A DNA stretch of 64,000 nt. Source: Nesterenkonia xinjiangensis. GTDB lineage: Bacteria > Actinomycetota > Actinomycetes > Actinomycetales > Micrococcaceae. Every line of letters starts with the position of its first letter. Within the stretch, counting starts at the first letter, position 1. The DNA lies in NCBI RefSeq assembly GCF_013410745.1, contig NZ_JACCFY010000001.1, forward strand, positions 2,170,001 to 2,234,000. Reading direction: 5' to 3'. The position numbers and the translations under genes were made by a program. The notes under the pieces are model-generated. The model ran no database searches. It had not been told where the DNA came from and saw only the letters and a program-made list of their open reading frames with translations. Below are positions 34,369-43,983 of the stretch, piece by piece.

Positions 34369-35214
34369 ATGCCGATTCGCAACCGACGTGCCGCCGCTCT
34401 GCCTGCCAAGCTCTCCCGTTCCTGGTTGCTGATCAACGCGGCCAAGCAGGAGGACTTCGCCCCCGGCCTCGCCAGTGAGGCGGACTCGGTGATCTTCGAC
34501 CTGGAGGCTTCGGTGCCCGATGACGGCAAGGACGCCGCCCGGGCCGCGGTGCTGGAGGCGCTCAACGGGGGCATGACCGCCTGGGTGCGCATCAGCCCCA
34601 CCTCCTCCCCCCACTGGGAGGACGACGTCGCCGCGCTCTCCAAGGCGGGAGGCCTGCGCGGAGTGATGCTGGCGGAGACCGAGCGGCCTGAGCAGGTCAC
34701 CTACACCGCCATGCGGCTGAGGGCCGGCACCCCGGTGATCGCCCTGGTGGAGTCCGCGCTCGGCGTCGAGAACGCCACACAGGTCGCCTCGGCCCCGGGC
34801 ACCTTCCGCCTCGCGTTCGGCACCAATGACTTCCGCAAGGATGTGGGTGTCTCCGCTGATCCGATGGCGCTGGCCTATGCCCGCTCCCGACTGGTGATCG
34901 CCTCCCGGGTGGGCGGGCTGCCCGGCGCCATCGACGGCCCGACCCCGCCGGACGCCGACGAGGACGCCGTGGCCGCGGCCTGCGCGGTCACCGCCTCGAT
35001 GGGCATGACCGGCAAGCTCTCGCTGAACCGTGGACAGGTCGACGCCGTCAACCTGGGTCTGAGCCCTTCGGAGGACGAGCTGAACTGGGCCCGGGAGCTG
35101 ATCACCGCCCATGAGAGCGGTGCCTCCATCGGTGACGGCTCCTATCTGCCGCGTCTGGCCCGTGCCCAGAAGATCGCCTCCCTGGCGGACTCCTACGGGC
35201 TCTGGAACGCCTGA
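34369..35214 (+). CDS. HpcH/HpaI aldolase / CitE-like lyase
   Basis: 281 residues, TIM-barrel CitE family. RSWLLINAAKQED, DSVIFDLEASVPDDGKDAAR (metal-binding Glu region), TPVIALVESALGVENA (catalytic Glu) and RLAFGTNDFRKDVGV (Asp) are family landmarks. CitE-like proteins cleave or hydrolyse malyl-, citramalyl- or similar CoA thioesters; substrate not determined here. The ATG lies 6 nt after TAGGCT, indicating a leaderless transcript. The next gene starts 3 nt after its stop, so the two form an operon. Confidence 0.86.
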   Translation: MPIRNRRAAALPAKLSRSWLLINAAKQEDFAPGLASEADSVIFDLEASVPDDGKDAARAAVLEALNGGMTAWVRISPTSSPHWEDDVAALSKAGGLRGVMLAETERPEQVTYTAMRLRAGTPVIALVESALGVENATQVASAPGTFRLAFGTNDFRKDVGVSADPMALAYARSRLVIASRVGGLPGAIDGPTPPDADEDAVAAACAVTASMGMTGKLSLNRGQVDAVNLGLSPSEDELNWARELITAHESGASIGDGSYLPRLARAQKIASLADSYGLWNA

Positions 35215-35217
35215 TTC

Positions 35218-36483
35218 ATGCAGGACGCCCAGCTGAAGGCCGCCCCGACCGCCGGAGAGCGATACACCCCGGGCCAGCGGCTCCGGCTGATCCTCGTGCT
35301 GGGCGTCCTCATCGCCCTCGGTCCGCTGACGGTGGACATGTACCTGCCGGCGCTGCCGGCGATCAGGGATGACCTGATGACCACCGAGGCCGCCGTGCAG
35401 CTCACCCTGACCGGCACGCTGGTGGGGCTGTCTGTGGGTCAGCTGCTGATCGGTCCGCTCTCTGACGCGGTGGGGCGCCGTCGTCCGCTGCTGATCGGTG
35501 TGGCGGTCCACATCGTGGCCTCCATCGGCTGCGTGCTGGCCCCGGACCTGGCGGCCCTCGGCGGGATGCGTGTGCTGCAGGGGCTGGGTGCCGCCGCGGC
35601 CGCCGTCGTCGCGATGGCTGTGGTGCGGGACCTGTTCGTGGGGATGGCGGCGGCGAAGATCCTCTCCCGACTCATGCTGGTGATGGGCGCAGCCCCGGTG
35701 CTCGCACCCACTCTGGGCGGCTTCGTGCTGGCGCTGGTCTCCTGGCGCGGGGTGTTCGTGGTGCTCGCGGTGTTCGGCGTGGCGATCATGGTTATGGCCG
35801 CAGCGATGCTTCCGGAGACTCTGCCGCAGGAGCGCCGGCGTCGGGGAGGCCCGCTCGGCACGCTGCGCGACTGCAGCCGGCTGCTGCGTGACCGGCCCTA
35901 TGTGGGGCTCATCCTGGTGGCCGGGCTGGCGATGGCCTCGTTGTTCGCCTACGTCTCCGGCTCATCCTTCGTCTTCCAGCAGGTCTACGGGCTCGATGAG
36001 CAGCAGTACGGGGTGGTCTTCGGCCTCGGCGCGGTCGGGCTGATCATCGCCACGCAGTGCAACGTCCGGCTGCTGCGCCGCTTCGGGCCCGCGCAGATCA
36101 TGACCGGCGCCCTGCTCGGCGGGACCCTCTCCGGACTGGGGCTGCTGCTGTGCGCGTTCACCGGCTTCGGCGGGCTGGTCGGGCTGTTGGTGCCGCTCTG
36201 GCTGGTGCTCGCCGCCTGCGGGCTGGCGCTGCCCAACGCGCCCGCCCTGGCGCTGTCCCGGCATGGCGAGGCGGCAGGCACGGCCGCGGCGCTGCTGGGT
36301 GCGGTCCAGTTCGGCGTCGCCGCCGCGGCAGCTCCGCTGGTCGGAGTGTTGGGCACCGGGGCGACCTCTATGGCGGTGGTGATCGCCGGCGGGATGGCGG
36401 CGGCCACACTCGTGGCCCTGCTGGTGGTGCGGCCCTGGCAGGTGGAGGCCGCGCCCACCGACGAGGGGACCGTCCCCCACTGA
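35218..36483 (+). CDS. Bcr/CflA-family drug-resistance MFS transporter
   Basis: 421 residues, 12 helices. LGPLTVDMYLPALPAIRDDL is the Bcr/CflA signature at helix 1, followed by GQLLIGPLSDAVGRRRPLLIG (MFS motif A) and RVLQGLGAAAAAVVAMAVVRDLF. Proton-driven efflux of drugs or metabolites such as sulfonamides or dipeptides. Starts 3 nt after the CitE-like gene without its own clear ribosome site, so translation is probably coupled. Possibly exports a product of that pathway. Confidence 0.9.
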   Translation: MQDAQLKAAPTAGERYTPGQRLRLILVLGVLIALGPLTVDMYLPALPAIRDDLMTTEAAVQLTLTGTLVGLSVGQLLIGPLSDAVGRRRPLLIGVAVHIVASIGCVLAPDLAALGGMRVLQGLGAAAAAVVAMAVVRDLFVGMAAAKILSRLMLVMGAAPVLAPTLGGFVLALVSWRGVFVVLAVFGVAIMVMAAAMLPETLPQERRRRGGPLGTLRDCSRLLRDRPYVGLILVAGLAMASLFAYVSGSSFVFQQVYGLDEQQYGVVFGLGAVGLIIATQCNVRLLRRFGPAQIMTGALLGGTLSGLGLLLCAFTGFGGLVGLLVPLWLVLAACGLALPNAPALALSRHGEAAGTAAALLGAVQFGVAAAAAPLVGVLGTGATSMAVVIAGGMAAATLVALLVVRPWQVEAAPTDEGTVPH

Positions 36484-36650
36484 GCCGAGCTGCTCCGCCG
36501 ACCGGAACGTCCTGATCAGCCCGGTGCCGGTGCTCCTGTCACGCGTTGAACGCGCCTCTGCCGGCCGGTACATTGTGATGAGACCCGGGTCACGGCCTGT
36601 GACCGTCGGGTCTCACCGACGGACGGTTCCAGGACCGGCAAGGAGGCGTG

Positions 36651-37760
36651 ATGGGCAGGGAGACATTCACCGGCGACGTCGCATTCGAGGTTCGAGGTCA
36701 TCTCGGGATCATCACGCTGAACCGCCCCAAGGCGATGAACGCCCTGACCCAGCTGATGTGCGAGTCGGTGCACATCCAGCTGGAGGAGTGGGCCTCCGAC
36801 GACGCCGTCGCCCAGGTCCTGGTCCGAGGCGCGGGGGAGCGGGGGCTCTGCGCCGGCGGTGACGTCATCGGTGTCTACCGCGACATGGTCGAGCATCAGG
36901 AGCGTGACGGCGGTCCGCTGCTGCCGGACGGGACTCCCGCCTACCGGGCGCATTTCGCCACCGAGGACTTCTGGGCGGTCGAGTACCGGATGAACCTGCT
37001 GATCGCGCAGTACCCCAAGCCGTACATCGCGCTGATGGACGGGCTGGTGCTGGGCGGCGGGATCGGGATCTCCGCCCATGGATCGCACCGGATCGTCACC
37101 GAGCGCACGAGGGCCGGCATGCCGGAGACCACCATCGGCTTCTGCCCTGACGTCGGAGGCTCCTACCTGTTGGGCCATGCGCCGCGGAAGGTGGGGCTGC
37201 ACGCCGGAATGCTGGGCGCACACCTGGACGCCGCCGATGCGATCCACGCCGGCCTGGCGGACACCCGCATCGACTCAGCCTCCATCGATCGGCTGATCGC
37301 CGAGCTGACCAGCGGGTCGGCGGACGAGGTCCTTCCCCGGTTCGCCGTGGACCCCGGCGACTCCTCGCTGGGGGCGGCCGAGTGGATCAACCATGTGTAC
37401 TCCGGCAATGACGTCGACATCATCCTGGCCCGCCTGGACGGGGTCGCCGGTGAGGTGCCTGAGGCCGCCGAGGCTGCGGCCGAGCTGCGTGCTCGGTCCC
37501 CGCTGTCGGTGCGCGTGGCCCACCGGGCGATCACCACGGCGGCCGAGCTCTCACTGCCCGGGGCTCTGATCCAGGAGTACACGGTGGGAATGCACATGCT
37601 GCGCTCCCACGACTTCCGGGAAGGCATCCGCGCCCAGCTGGTGGACAAGGACCGTAGCCCCTCCTGGAACCCGGCCCGCTTGGCCGACGTCGACGACGAC
37701 CTGCTCGACCATTTCTTCACCCCGGTGCCCCACAAGATCTTGGAGCTGCCCCATGACTGA
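36651..37760 (+). CDS. 3-hydroxyisobutyryl-CoA hydrolase (enoyl-CoA hydratase/isomerase family)
   Basis: 369 residues, longer than the usual 260-residue hydratase because of the C-terminal HIBYL-CoA hydrolase region. [20 protein letters not shown], the oxyanion segment [63 protein letters not shown] and DADIHAGL-like segments match the mammalian/bacterial HIBCH family. It releases 3-hydroxyisobutyrate from its CoA ester in valine breakdown. ATG 36651 follows AAGGAGG. It overlaps the next gene by 8 nt. Confidence 0.9.
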   Translation: MGRETFTGDVAFEVRGHLGIITLNRPKAMNALTQLMCESVHIQLEEWASDDAVAQVLVRGAGERGLCAGGDVIGVYRDMVEHQERDGGPLLPDGTPAYRAHFATEDFWAVEYRMNLLIAQYPKPYIALMDGLVLGGGIGISAHGSHRIVTERTRAGMPETTIGFCPDVGGSYLLGHAPRKVGLHAGMLGAHLDAADAIHAGLADTRIDSASIDRLIAELTSGSADEVLPRFAVDPGDSSLGAAEWINHVYSGNDVDIILARLDGVAGEVPEAAEAAAELRARSPLSVRVAHRAITTAAELSLPGALIQEYTVGMHMLRSHDFREGIRAQLVDKDRSPSWNPARLADVDDDLLDHFFTPVPHKILELPHD

Positions 37761-38535
37761 TCCGACGTACACCACCATCAAGGTCTCCTCCGCCAAACGG
37801 GTCGGGAAGATCCAGCTGAACCGGCCGGCGGCGCTCAACGCGCTCAATGCCGAGACGATGGAGGAGGTGGTCACCACGGCCGTCGCCTTCGACGCCGACC
37901 CGGACATCGGGGCGATCCTCCTCTCCGGCTCGCAGAAGGCCTTCGCCGCGGGCGCGGACATCAAGGAGATGTCCGAGCAGTCCTTCACAGACATGTACGC
38001 CGCCGACTGGTTCCGCCGCTGGGAGGAGCTGACCCGGCTGCGCACCCCGGTGGTGGCCGCCGTCTCCGGCTACGCCCTCGGCGGCGGATGTGAGCTGGCG
38101 ATGATGGCGGACATCATCATCGCCGGCACCAGCGCGAAGTTCGGTCAGCCGGAGATCAACCTGGGAGTGATCCCCGGCATGGGCGGCTCACAGCGACTGA
38201 CCCGCTCCGTGGGGAAGGCCAAGGCGATGGACATGGTGCTCACCGGTCGGCACGTCGACGCGGAGGAGGCCGAGCGGATCGGCCTGGTCTCCCGCGTGGT
38301 GCCTGACGGAGAGCTCGACGCCGAGGCCAGGACGGTGGCCGAGCTGATCGCCTCGAAGTCGAAACCGGCAGCGCAGATGGCCAAGGAGGTCGTGGCGGCG
38401 GCTTTTGAGATGCCGCTGGCCAGCGGACTTCAGTTCGAACGCCGGATCTTCCACTCGTTGTTCGCCACCGAGGACCAGGCCGAGGGCATGGACGCCTTCG
38501 CGAACAAGCGCAAGCCCAGCTGGAAGCACCGGTAG
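37753..38535 (+). CDS. Enoyl-CoA hydratase
   Basis: 260 residues, crotonase fold. [44 protein letters not shown] (CoA-binding and oxyanion hole), [44 protein letters not shown] carry both catalytic Glu residues (CEL and PEI) of a true hydratase. Hydrates 2-enoyl-CoAs such as methacrylyl- or crotonyl-CoA. Translationally coupled to the hydrolase gene; the pair supplies two consecutive valine-catabolic steps. Confidence 0.93.
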   Translation: MTDPTYTTIKVSSAKRVGKIQLNRPAALNALNAETMEEVVTTAVAFDADPDIGAILLSGSQKAFAAGADIKEMSEQSFTDMYAADWFRRWEELTRLRTPVVAAVSGYALGGGCELAMMADIIIAGTSAKFGQPEINLGVIPGMGGSQRLTRSVGKAKAMDMVLTGRHVDAEEAERIGLVSRVVPDGELDAEARTVAELIASKSKPAAQMAKEVVAAAFEMPLASGLQFERRIFHSLFATEDQAEGMDAFANKRKPSWKHR

Positions 38536-38735
38536 CTCAGCCGGAATCATCCTTCCGACTGATCCGCGTCGCCGCCTTCGACCGGCGGCACTCTGCCGTG
38601 AGTCGGGCGCTCGGTGGTGCCGCCGTCGTGATTCCTCCTGGTGGCGCTAGTGTTCGGCCGTGGTACCGCGTGCGCGGGGCTCTGGAGCGAGGAGCTGGAC
38701 AATCACACACCAGCAGGACGCTGGAGGGGAGAAGC

Positions 38736-39266
38736 ATGACGCACGGACGTGAGCAGGCGGGAAGCACCGAGTGGCCGGAGGTCTACGGAAGCTTTCGGGA
38801 GCGTCCGGCCCGGGACTATGAGCTGGGCGCAGGGCTGAGGCTGCTGCGCGAGGTCAGCGTCGTGCTGGGGGCGTTGCCCGTGGTGCTGATCGCCTGGCAC
38901 GCGATGAACAGCCCGGACCAGGTGCCGGTGCACTTCGGCTTCGACGGCACGGTGAATCGTGACGGTTCACCCTGGGAGCTGTTCTGGACCGCACTCCTCG
39001 TCTGGGTGACCTGTGTGCTCGGCATGGCGGTCCTCTCCCGCCACCCACGGCTGTTCAACTTCCCTCAGGTGCTCACCAGCGAGAACGTCCAGCGGCTCTA
39101 CCGGCTGGGGGAGACCTCGCTGATCTGGCTGGCCTTCGCCGCAGCGCTCATGGTCTGGGGCATCGCCGGGTCTCTGGGGTACCCGACGTTCTGGCTGCTC
39201 TGGGTCGGTCTCGGGGTGATGACGGTCGCCGTGGTGCTGCTCGTCTGGCGGTCCGCCACCTCCTGA
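38736..39266 (+). CDS. DUF1648 membrane protein
   Basis: 176 residues with four helices. WHAMNSPDQVPVHFGFDGTVNRDGSPWELFW is the DUF1648 signature (a loop after helix 1 with HF/W and G). Function unknown; related domains occur in regulators of membrane stress in firmicutes. ATG 38736 follows GGAGGGGAGAAGC. It stands 200 bp after the hydratase and ends 6 bp before the convergent synthetase. Confidence 0.8.
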   Translation: MTHGREQAGSTEWPEVYGSFRERPARDYELGAGLRLLREVSVVLGALPVVLIAWHAMNSPDQVPVHFGFDGTVNRDGSPWELFWTALLVWVTCVLGMAVLSRHPRLFNFPQVLTSENVQRLYRLGETSLIWLAFAAALMVWGIAGSLGYPTFWLLWVGLGVMTVAVVLLVWRSATS

Positions 39267-39271
39267 GGCGC

Positions 39272-41071
39272 TCAGGACATCCGTGGCGCATCACCTCCGG
39301 AAGGCTGGCAGCTCGGCGTCGCGGAATTCTTCGACCCCCGCTCGCCGCCGCGGCTCTCCTCAAGCGCGCGGAGCTCCACTCGGCGGATCTTCCCGGAGAT
39401 CGTCTTGGGCAGCTCGATCCGCTCGATGCGTCGGATCCGTTTGAACGGCGGCAGCTTCTCCCGGCAGGAGGTCAGGATCGACGTCGCGGTCTCCGCGCTC
39501 CATTCCCAGCCGGCGGCCAGCACCACATACGCCTTCGGCACCGCGAGTCGCAGCTCGTCCGCGGCGGGCACGACGGCGGCCTCCGCCACCGCCGGGTGCT
39601 CCACCAGCACCGACTCCAGCTCGAAGGGGGAGATCCGGTAGTCGCTGGACTTGAAGACATCGTCGCTGCGGCCCACATAGGTCAGTACTCCGTCCTCGTC
39701 TCGGCGGACCACGTCCCCGGTGTGGTAGAGCCCGTTCCTGAACACTTCGGCAGTGCGCTCGGGGTCTCCCGCGTAACTCTTCATCAGGCCCACCGGGCGA
39801 GCAGGTCCGGACTGTTCGGCCCGCAGGCACAGCTCGCCCTCCTGGGCCTCCTCGCCGGTGTGTGGATCGATCAGCACCACGTCGAAGCCCGGCAGCGGAC
39901 GGCCCATGGAGCCGCGCACCAGCGGCTGGCCAGGGGTGTTGGCCACCTGGAGGGTGGTCTCTGTCTGCCCGAAGCCGTCGCGGATGGTGCATCCCCAGGC
40001 GCGCTCCACCTGGTCGATGACCTCCGCGTTCAGCGGCTCCCCGGCGGAGACCGTCACCCGGGGCGGGCGGCGCAGCTGGGTCAGGTCGGCCTGGATGAGC
40101 ATCCGCCACACGGTGGGCGGCGCGCAGAAGCTGCTCACTCCGTGGGCGTCCATCTGGGTCATCAGTTCGGCGGCGTCGAAGCGCGCGTAGTTGTAGATGA
40201 AGATCGTCGCCTCCGCGATCCACGGGGTGAAGAAATTCGACCAGGCGTGCTTCGCCCAGCCAGGGCCGGCCACGTTGAGGTGCACGTCCCCCGGCTGCAT
40301 ACCGATCCAGTAGAGCGTGGACAGATGCCCCACCGGGTAGGAGGTGTGGGTGTGCTCCACAAGCTTGGGCAGCGATGTGGTCCCGGAGGTGAAGTAGAGC
40401 AGCAGGGTATCGTCGGCGCTGGTCGGCTCGCCGGGAGTGAACGTCGCCGCCGCCTTCCGGGCGGCCTCATAGTGCAGGACAGTACGCGGAGCACCTGACG
40501 GCGCGTCGATCTGCGGCGCGGGCTCGTCAGGTGTGTGTGCCCCGGGCACGTGGATCAGCGTCAGCTCCCCCTCGACGTCTCCGAACTTCTCCAGGTCGGC
40601 CGGGCCCGCCACGGCCCAGCGGGCTTCGCCGCGCCTGACCCGGTCCTGCAGGTCTACGGGGCCCATCTGGGTGGTGGTGGGGATCAGCACGGCGCCGAGC
40701 TTGATCCCGGCGAGCATCAGCTCCCACAGCTCCACCTGATTGCCCAGCATCAGGATCATCCGGTCCCCGCGGGCCATCCCCTGGGCGGAGAGCCAGTTCG
40801 CCACCCGGTTCGAGTCGGCGCTCAGCTGCGCGAAGGTGCGTCGGAGCACCGTGCCGTCGTCCTCAGCGATCACCAGCGCCTCCTGATGGGCGCGTTCCCC
40901 TGCGGCGATGCCGTCGAACCAGTCCAGGCCGAAGTTGAAGTGCTGGAACCGGGGCCAGCGGAACTCCTCGCGGGCGCGGGAATGGTCCTGCTGGAGGGCG
41001 ACGAGTCGATCGCGGGCCTCACGGAGCTCAGCGGCTGCGTCGCGGCGGGTGGGCGTGTCTGTGCTGCTCAT
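39272..41071 (-). CDS. AMP-forming acyl-CoA synthetase
   Basis: 599 residues, ANL superfamily. The P-loop LLLYFTSGTTSLPKLVEHTH, QTETTLQVANTPGQP-type A5 motif (DGFGQTETT), hinge LCLRAEQSG..YHTGDVVRRDEDGVLTYVGRSDDVFKSSDYRISPFE (A7/A8) and the C-terminal Lys in RIELPKTISGKIRRVELR (A10) are complete. It converts an acid to acyl-AMP, then acyl-CoA; overall style is of medium-chain or acetyl/propionyl-like ligases. Start ATG 41071 has GAGGAG upstream. Divergent from acyl-CoA dehydrogenase, consistent with one acyl-CoA catabolic unit. Confidence 0.92.
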   Translation of the reverse strand: MSSTDTPTRRDAAAELREARDRLVALQQDHSRAREEFRWPRFQHFNFGLDWFDGIAAGERAHQEALVIAEDDGTVLRRTFAQLSADSNRVANWLSAQGMARGDRMILMLGNQVELWELMLAGIKLGAVLIPTTTQMGPVDLQDRVRRGEARWAVAGPADLEKFGDVEGELTLIHVPGAHTPDEPAPQIDAPSGAPRTVLHYEAARKAAATFTPGEPTSADDTLLLYFTSGTTSLPKLVEHTHTSYPVGHLSTLYWIGMQPGDVHLNVAGPGWAKHAWSNFFTPWIAEATIFIYNYARFDAAELMTQMDAHGVSSFCAPPTVWRMLIQADLTQLRRPPRVTVSAGEPLNAEVIDQVERAWGCTIRDGFGQTETTLQVANTPGQPLVRGSMGRPLPGFDVVLIDPHTGEEAQEGELCLRAEQSGPARPVGLMKSYAGDPERTAEVFRNGLYHTGDVVRRDEDGVLTYVGRSDDVFKSSDYRISPFELESVLVEHPAVAEAAVVPAADELRLAVPKAYVVLAAGWEWSAETATSILTSCREKLPPFKRIRRIERIELPKTISGKIRRVELRALEESRGGERGSKNSATPSCQPSGGDAPRMS

Positions 41072-41193
41072 GTGGGGGAGCTCCTCCTCGGGGAATGATG
41101 CAGAGTGTGGGACCAGGGGCCTGTGGCGCGGGCCGACGCCGCCAGCCTACGACACCACCCCTGATGGTGTGATGCGCCTCACTGACGTGGTCC

Positions 41194-41355
41194 TATACTG
41201 AGGGTCCCGGGGGCAGGGGCGCTGAGACCCGGCGCTGCCCGGGACGCGAGACCGAGGTGGGTTCCCGCGACGGGCGCATCTCCTCATACCAGCCTGCGGG
41301 TGGCTCACCACGGCCTGCCGCAGAGGTCGGCGAGTACGCAAAGGAGCTGGTGACG
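41194..41355 (+). promoter_or_regulatory. TATACT promoter and 150-nt structured 5' leader of the acyl-CoA dehydrogenase gene
   Basis: TATACT (41194-41199) is the best -10 box in the area. The leader that follows is unusually long and folds into a bulged stem (GTCCCGGGGGCAG at 41204-41216 with CTGCCCGGGAC near 41235-41245) with an inner GGCGCT direct/inverted pair. No known riboswitch class was recognised. It may be a regulatory leader or only a GC-rich UTR. Confidence 0.45.
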
Positions 41356-42525
41356 GTGGCCGCTGCACCCCAGTACCCGGACGGGGACCTCCTGGAGGTC
41401 CGACGCCGTCTGCCCGCAGAGGAGGAGGAGCGGCTCCAGGAGATCGAGGCCTACGCGCAGGCGAACCTCCGCGCACCCTCCATCGATGCATGGAACGAGG
41501 AGCGCTTCCTCACCCAGGCTCTGCCTGCCATGGCGGATCTGGGGCTCGCCGGGCTGGAGGTCGATGGCAGCTCGCGGCTGTTCAAGGGGCTCGCGCATGC
41601 CGCCGTCGCTCAGGCGGACGTGTCCATGTCCGCTGTGATGGGGATCCACAACGAGCTGATCGTGGGCCTGATCCACGCCTTCGGCTCCGCGGCGCAGCGG
41701 GACACGTGGCTGGCTCGGCTCACCCGGTTCGAGACTCTCGGGGCGTTCTGCCTCACCGAGCCCGACCACGGCTCGGACATCGCCGGCGGTCTGGCCACCA
41801 CGGCCAGGCGTGACGGGGACTCCTGGGTCCTGAACGGCACCAAACGCTGGATCGGGATGGCCACCATCGCCGACGTCGCTCTCGTGTGGGCTCGGGACGT
41901 CGACGACGATGCCATCAAGTGCTTCCTCGTGGAGACCAACACCCCCGGATATCACGCCGAGATCATCCGTCACAAGATGGGGCTGCGGGGCATCCCCAAC
42001 GCCGATGTCGTCCTCGAGGACCTCCGGGTCCCTGCCGAGGCTCTGCTGCCCGGTGCGCGCAGCTTCGCCGACACCAACGTCCTGCTGCGCAGCTCCCGCG
42101 CCTGGGTGGGGTGGCAGGCTGTGGGGCTGCAGCATGCGGTGCTAGACGTCGTGCGTGATTATGTCGCCGGGCGCGACCAGTTCGGTCGGCCGCTGGCCTC
42201 CTTCCAGCTCATCCAGCAGGCCATCGCGGAGATCACCGGGAACCTGACGTCGTCCACCGCGCTCATGGTGCAGGTGACCGAGCTGCAGCAGGCCGGCCGG
42301 CTGGAGATGGTGCACGCCGCGACGGTGAAGTCGACCACCACACGGCTGGCCAGGGCCTCGGCGGCGATCGGCCGGGAGGCTCTCGGTGGGAACGGGCTGA
42401 CCTCCGAGTATGAGGCGTCGAAGCTTATGGGCGATGCCGAGGCGATCTACACCTACGAGGGTTCCTACGGCATCAATTCGCTGATCGTCGGCCGGGCGAT
42501 GACCGGAGTCTCAGCCTTCGTCTGA
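41356..42525 (+). CDS. Acyl-CoA dehydrogenase
   Basis: 389 residues. FAD-binding family features are LGAFCLTEPDHGSDIAGGLATTARRDGDSWVLNGTKRWIGMA, YVAGRDQFGRPLASFQLIQQAIAEI and the catalytic-Glu segment AIYTYEGSYGINSLIVGRAMTG, which resembles glutaryl-CoA and related dehydrogenases. It introduces the alpha-beta double bond into an acyl-CoA. Start: GTG 41356, 9 nt after AAGGAG; the frame is open upstream but without a ribosome site. Substrate not certain; isobutyryl-CoA would fit the enzymes 4-5 kb upstream. Confidence 0.9.
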   Translation: MAAAPQYPDGDLLEVRRRLPAEEEERLQEIEAYAQANLRAPSIDAWNEERFLTQALPAMADLGLAGLEVDGSSRLFKGLAHAAVAQADVSMSAVMGIHNELIVGLIHAFGSAAQRDTWLARLTRFETLGAFCLTEPDHGSDIAGGLATTARRDGDSWVLNGTKRWIGMATIADVALVWARDVDDDAIKCFLVETNTPGYHAEIIRHKMGLRGIPNADVVLEDLRVPAEALLPGARSFADTNVLLRSSRAWVGWQAVGLQHAVLDVVRDYVAGRDQFGRPLASFQLIQQAIAEITGNLTSSTALMVQVTELQQAGRLEMVHAATVKSTTTRLARASAAIGREALGGNGLTSEYEASKLMGDAEAIYTYEGSYGINSLIVGRAMTGVSAFV

Positions 42526-42558
42526 GCGGCGCCCCGCGACGAGCGTGCAGGCGGAGGG

Positions 42559-43674
42559 TCAGTCGGCCAGGGCCGCCTCCAGCGGCATGGCCTCCTCGCC
42601 GAGGGCCTCGGCGACCGGGGCGTGGGTGAGCCGACCGGCATGCACGTTCAGACCCGCGGCCAGATGCGGATCCGCGGCGAGTGCCGCCTTCCAGCCCTTG
42701 TCCGCGAGCTTGAAGATGTAGGGAAGGGTGGCGTTCGTCAGCGCGGCCGTGGCGGTGTGCGGCACAGCTCCGGGCATATTCGCCACGCAGTAGTAGATCT
42801 GCTCCCCGACGGTGAACGTCGGCTCCGCGTGGGTGGTCGGCTTGGAGCCCTCGAAGCATCCGCCCTGGTCGATCGCGATGTCGACCAGGACCGAGCCCGG
42901 CCGCATCGCGGCGGCCATCTCTCGGGTGACCAGCTTCGGAGCCGAGGCTCCGGGGATCAGCACCGAGCCGATCACCATGTCTGCCGCGGCGACCTCCTGG
43001 GCGATGGTCAGTGTGTTCGACGCCAGCGTCGTCAGCCCGCGGGCGGACATCGCCGAGAGCTCGCGCAGCCGCTCCAGGTTCAGATCGATGACGGTCACGT
43101 CGGCGCCCATGCCCATCGCGATGATTGCTGCCTGCTCGCCGGCCTTGCCCCCGCCGACGACGACGACCTTCGCCGCGCGTGCTCCCGGCACTCCGCCGAT
43201 CAGCATCCCTGATCCGCCCTGGGAGTGCATCAGGTGGTAGGCGCCCACCTGCGGGGCCAGGCGCCCGGCGACCTCGCTCATCGGGGCCAGCAGCGGCAGC
43301 CCCTTCGGGCCGGTGACGGTCTCGTAGGCGATCGCGGTGACCCCGCGCTCCTTCAGCGCCGCCGCGCACTCGGGCTCGGCTGCCAGGTGCAGGTAGGTGA
43401 ACAGGACCTGTCCCTCATGCATGCGGGGGAACTCCTCGGCCTGCGGCTCCTTGACCTTGAGCACCAGCTCGGCGCGGCTCCAGACGTCGGCGACCTCGGG
43501 CACCAGCTCCGCACCGGCGGTGCGGTAGTCCTCGTCCGAGAAGCCGGAGCCTTCGCCGGCGCCGGACTGGATGAGCACGGTGTGGCCGCGCTGGGTGAGA
43601 TCCACGGCGCCTGCGGGGGTCAGGGCCACACGGAACTCGTTGTTCTTGACTTCGGTCGGGACTCCGATGATCAT
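42559..43674 (-). CDS. ald: Alanine dehydrogenase
   Basis: 371 residues, the usual length. MIIGVPTEVKNNEFRVALTPAGA, the active-site segment LFTYLHLAAEPE (His), KGLPLLAPMSEVAGRLAPQVGAYHL, NAD-binding VVVVGGGKAGEQAAIIAMGMGADVTVIDLN and DIAIDQGGCFEGSKPTTHAEPTF match bacterial Ald. Interconverts L-alanine and pyruvate plus ammonia. ATG 43674 has AAGGAG upstream. Convergent with the acyl-CoA dehydrogenase gene; it may supply pyruvate to the 2-oxoacid dehydrogenase region. Confidence 0.95.
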   Translation of the reverse strand: MIIGVPTEVKNNEFRVALTPAGAVDLTQRGHTVLIQSGAGEGSGFSDEDYRTAGAELVPEVADVWSRAELVLKVKEPQAEEFPRMHEGQVLFTYLHLAAEPECAAALKERGVTAIAYETVTGPKGLPLLAPMSEVAGRLAPQVGAYHLMHSQGGSGMLIGGVPGARAAKVVVVGGGKAGEQAAIIAMGMGADVTVIDLNLERLRELSAMSARGLTTLASNTLTIAQEVAAADMVIGSVLIPGASAPKLVTREMAAAMRPGSVLVDIAIDQGGCFEGSKPTTHAEPTFTVGEQIYYCVANMPGAVPHTATAALTNATLPYIFKLADKGWKAALAADPHLAAGLNVHAGRLTHAPVAEALGEEAMPLEAALAD

Positions 43675-43983
43675 CTGGTCTCCTTGCTCCGCGCGCCTTG
43701 TGGGCCTGCGGTCACTGATGTGCTGGACGGCGGATCCTTCGGTGTGCCTCAGTCTGGCATGGCCGTATGACGCCGTCGTCACCGGCCCTGCACAGGTGCT
43801 CAGATCACCGCACGCCGGCCTGGACGTGGTGACCCAGGCCTCACAAGGTTATGGCCCCGCGTGAGCTCCTGCCAAGTGCGCGCCGCGGGGCCCGACGCCG
43901 TCGAGGAATCCCCGCCATGGCGCGGGTCCCGGCGCCTGTGCGTGCGGCGCGCGCTGGCTCGAGGGGTGTGGCAGGCTGGCCCC

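Noticed and set aside
41204-41260. TPP riboswitch because of CTGAGA in the leader
   Set aside because: The second conserved half (ACCTGATCTGG region) is absent and the downstream gene is not thiamine related.
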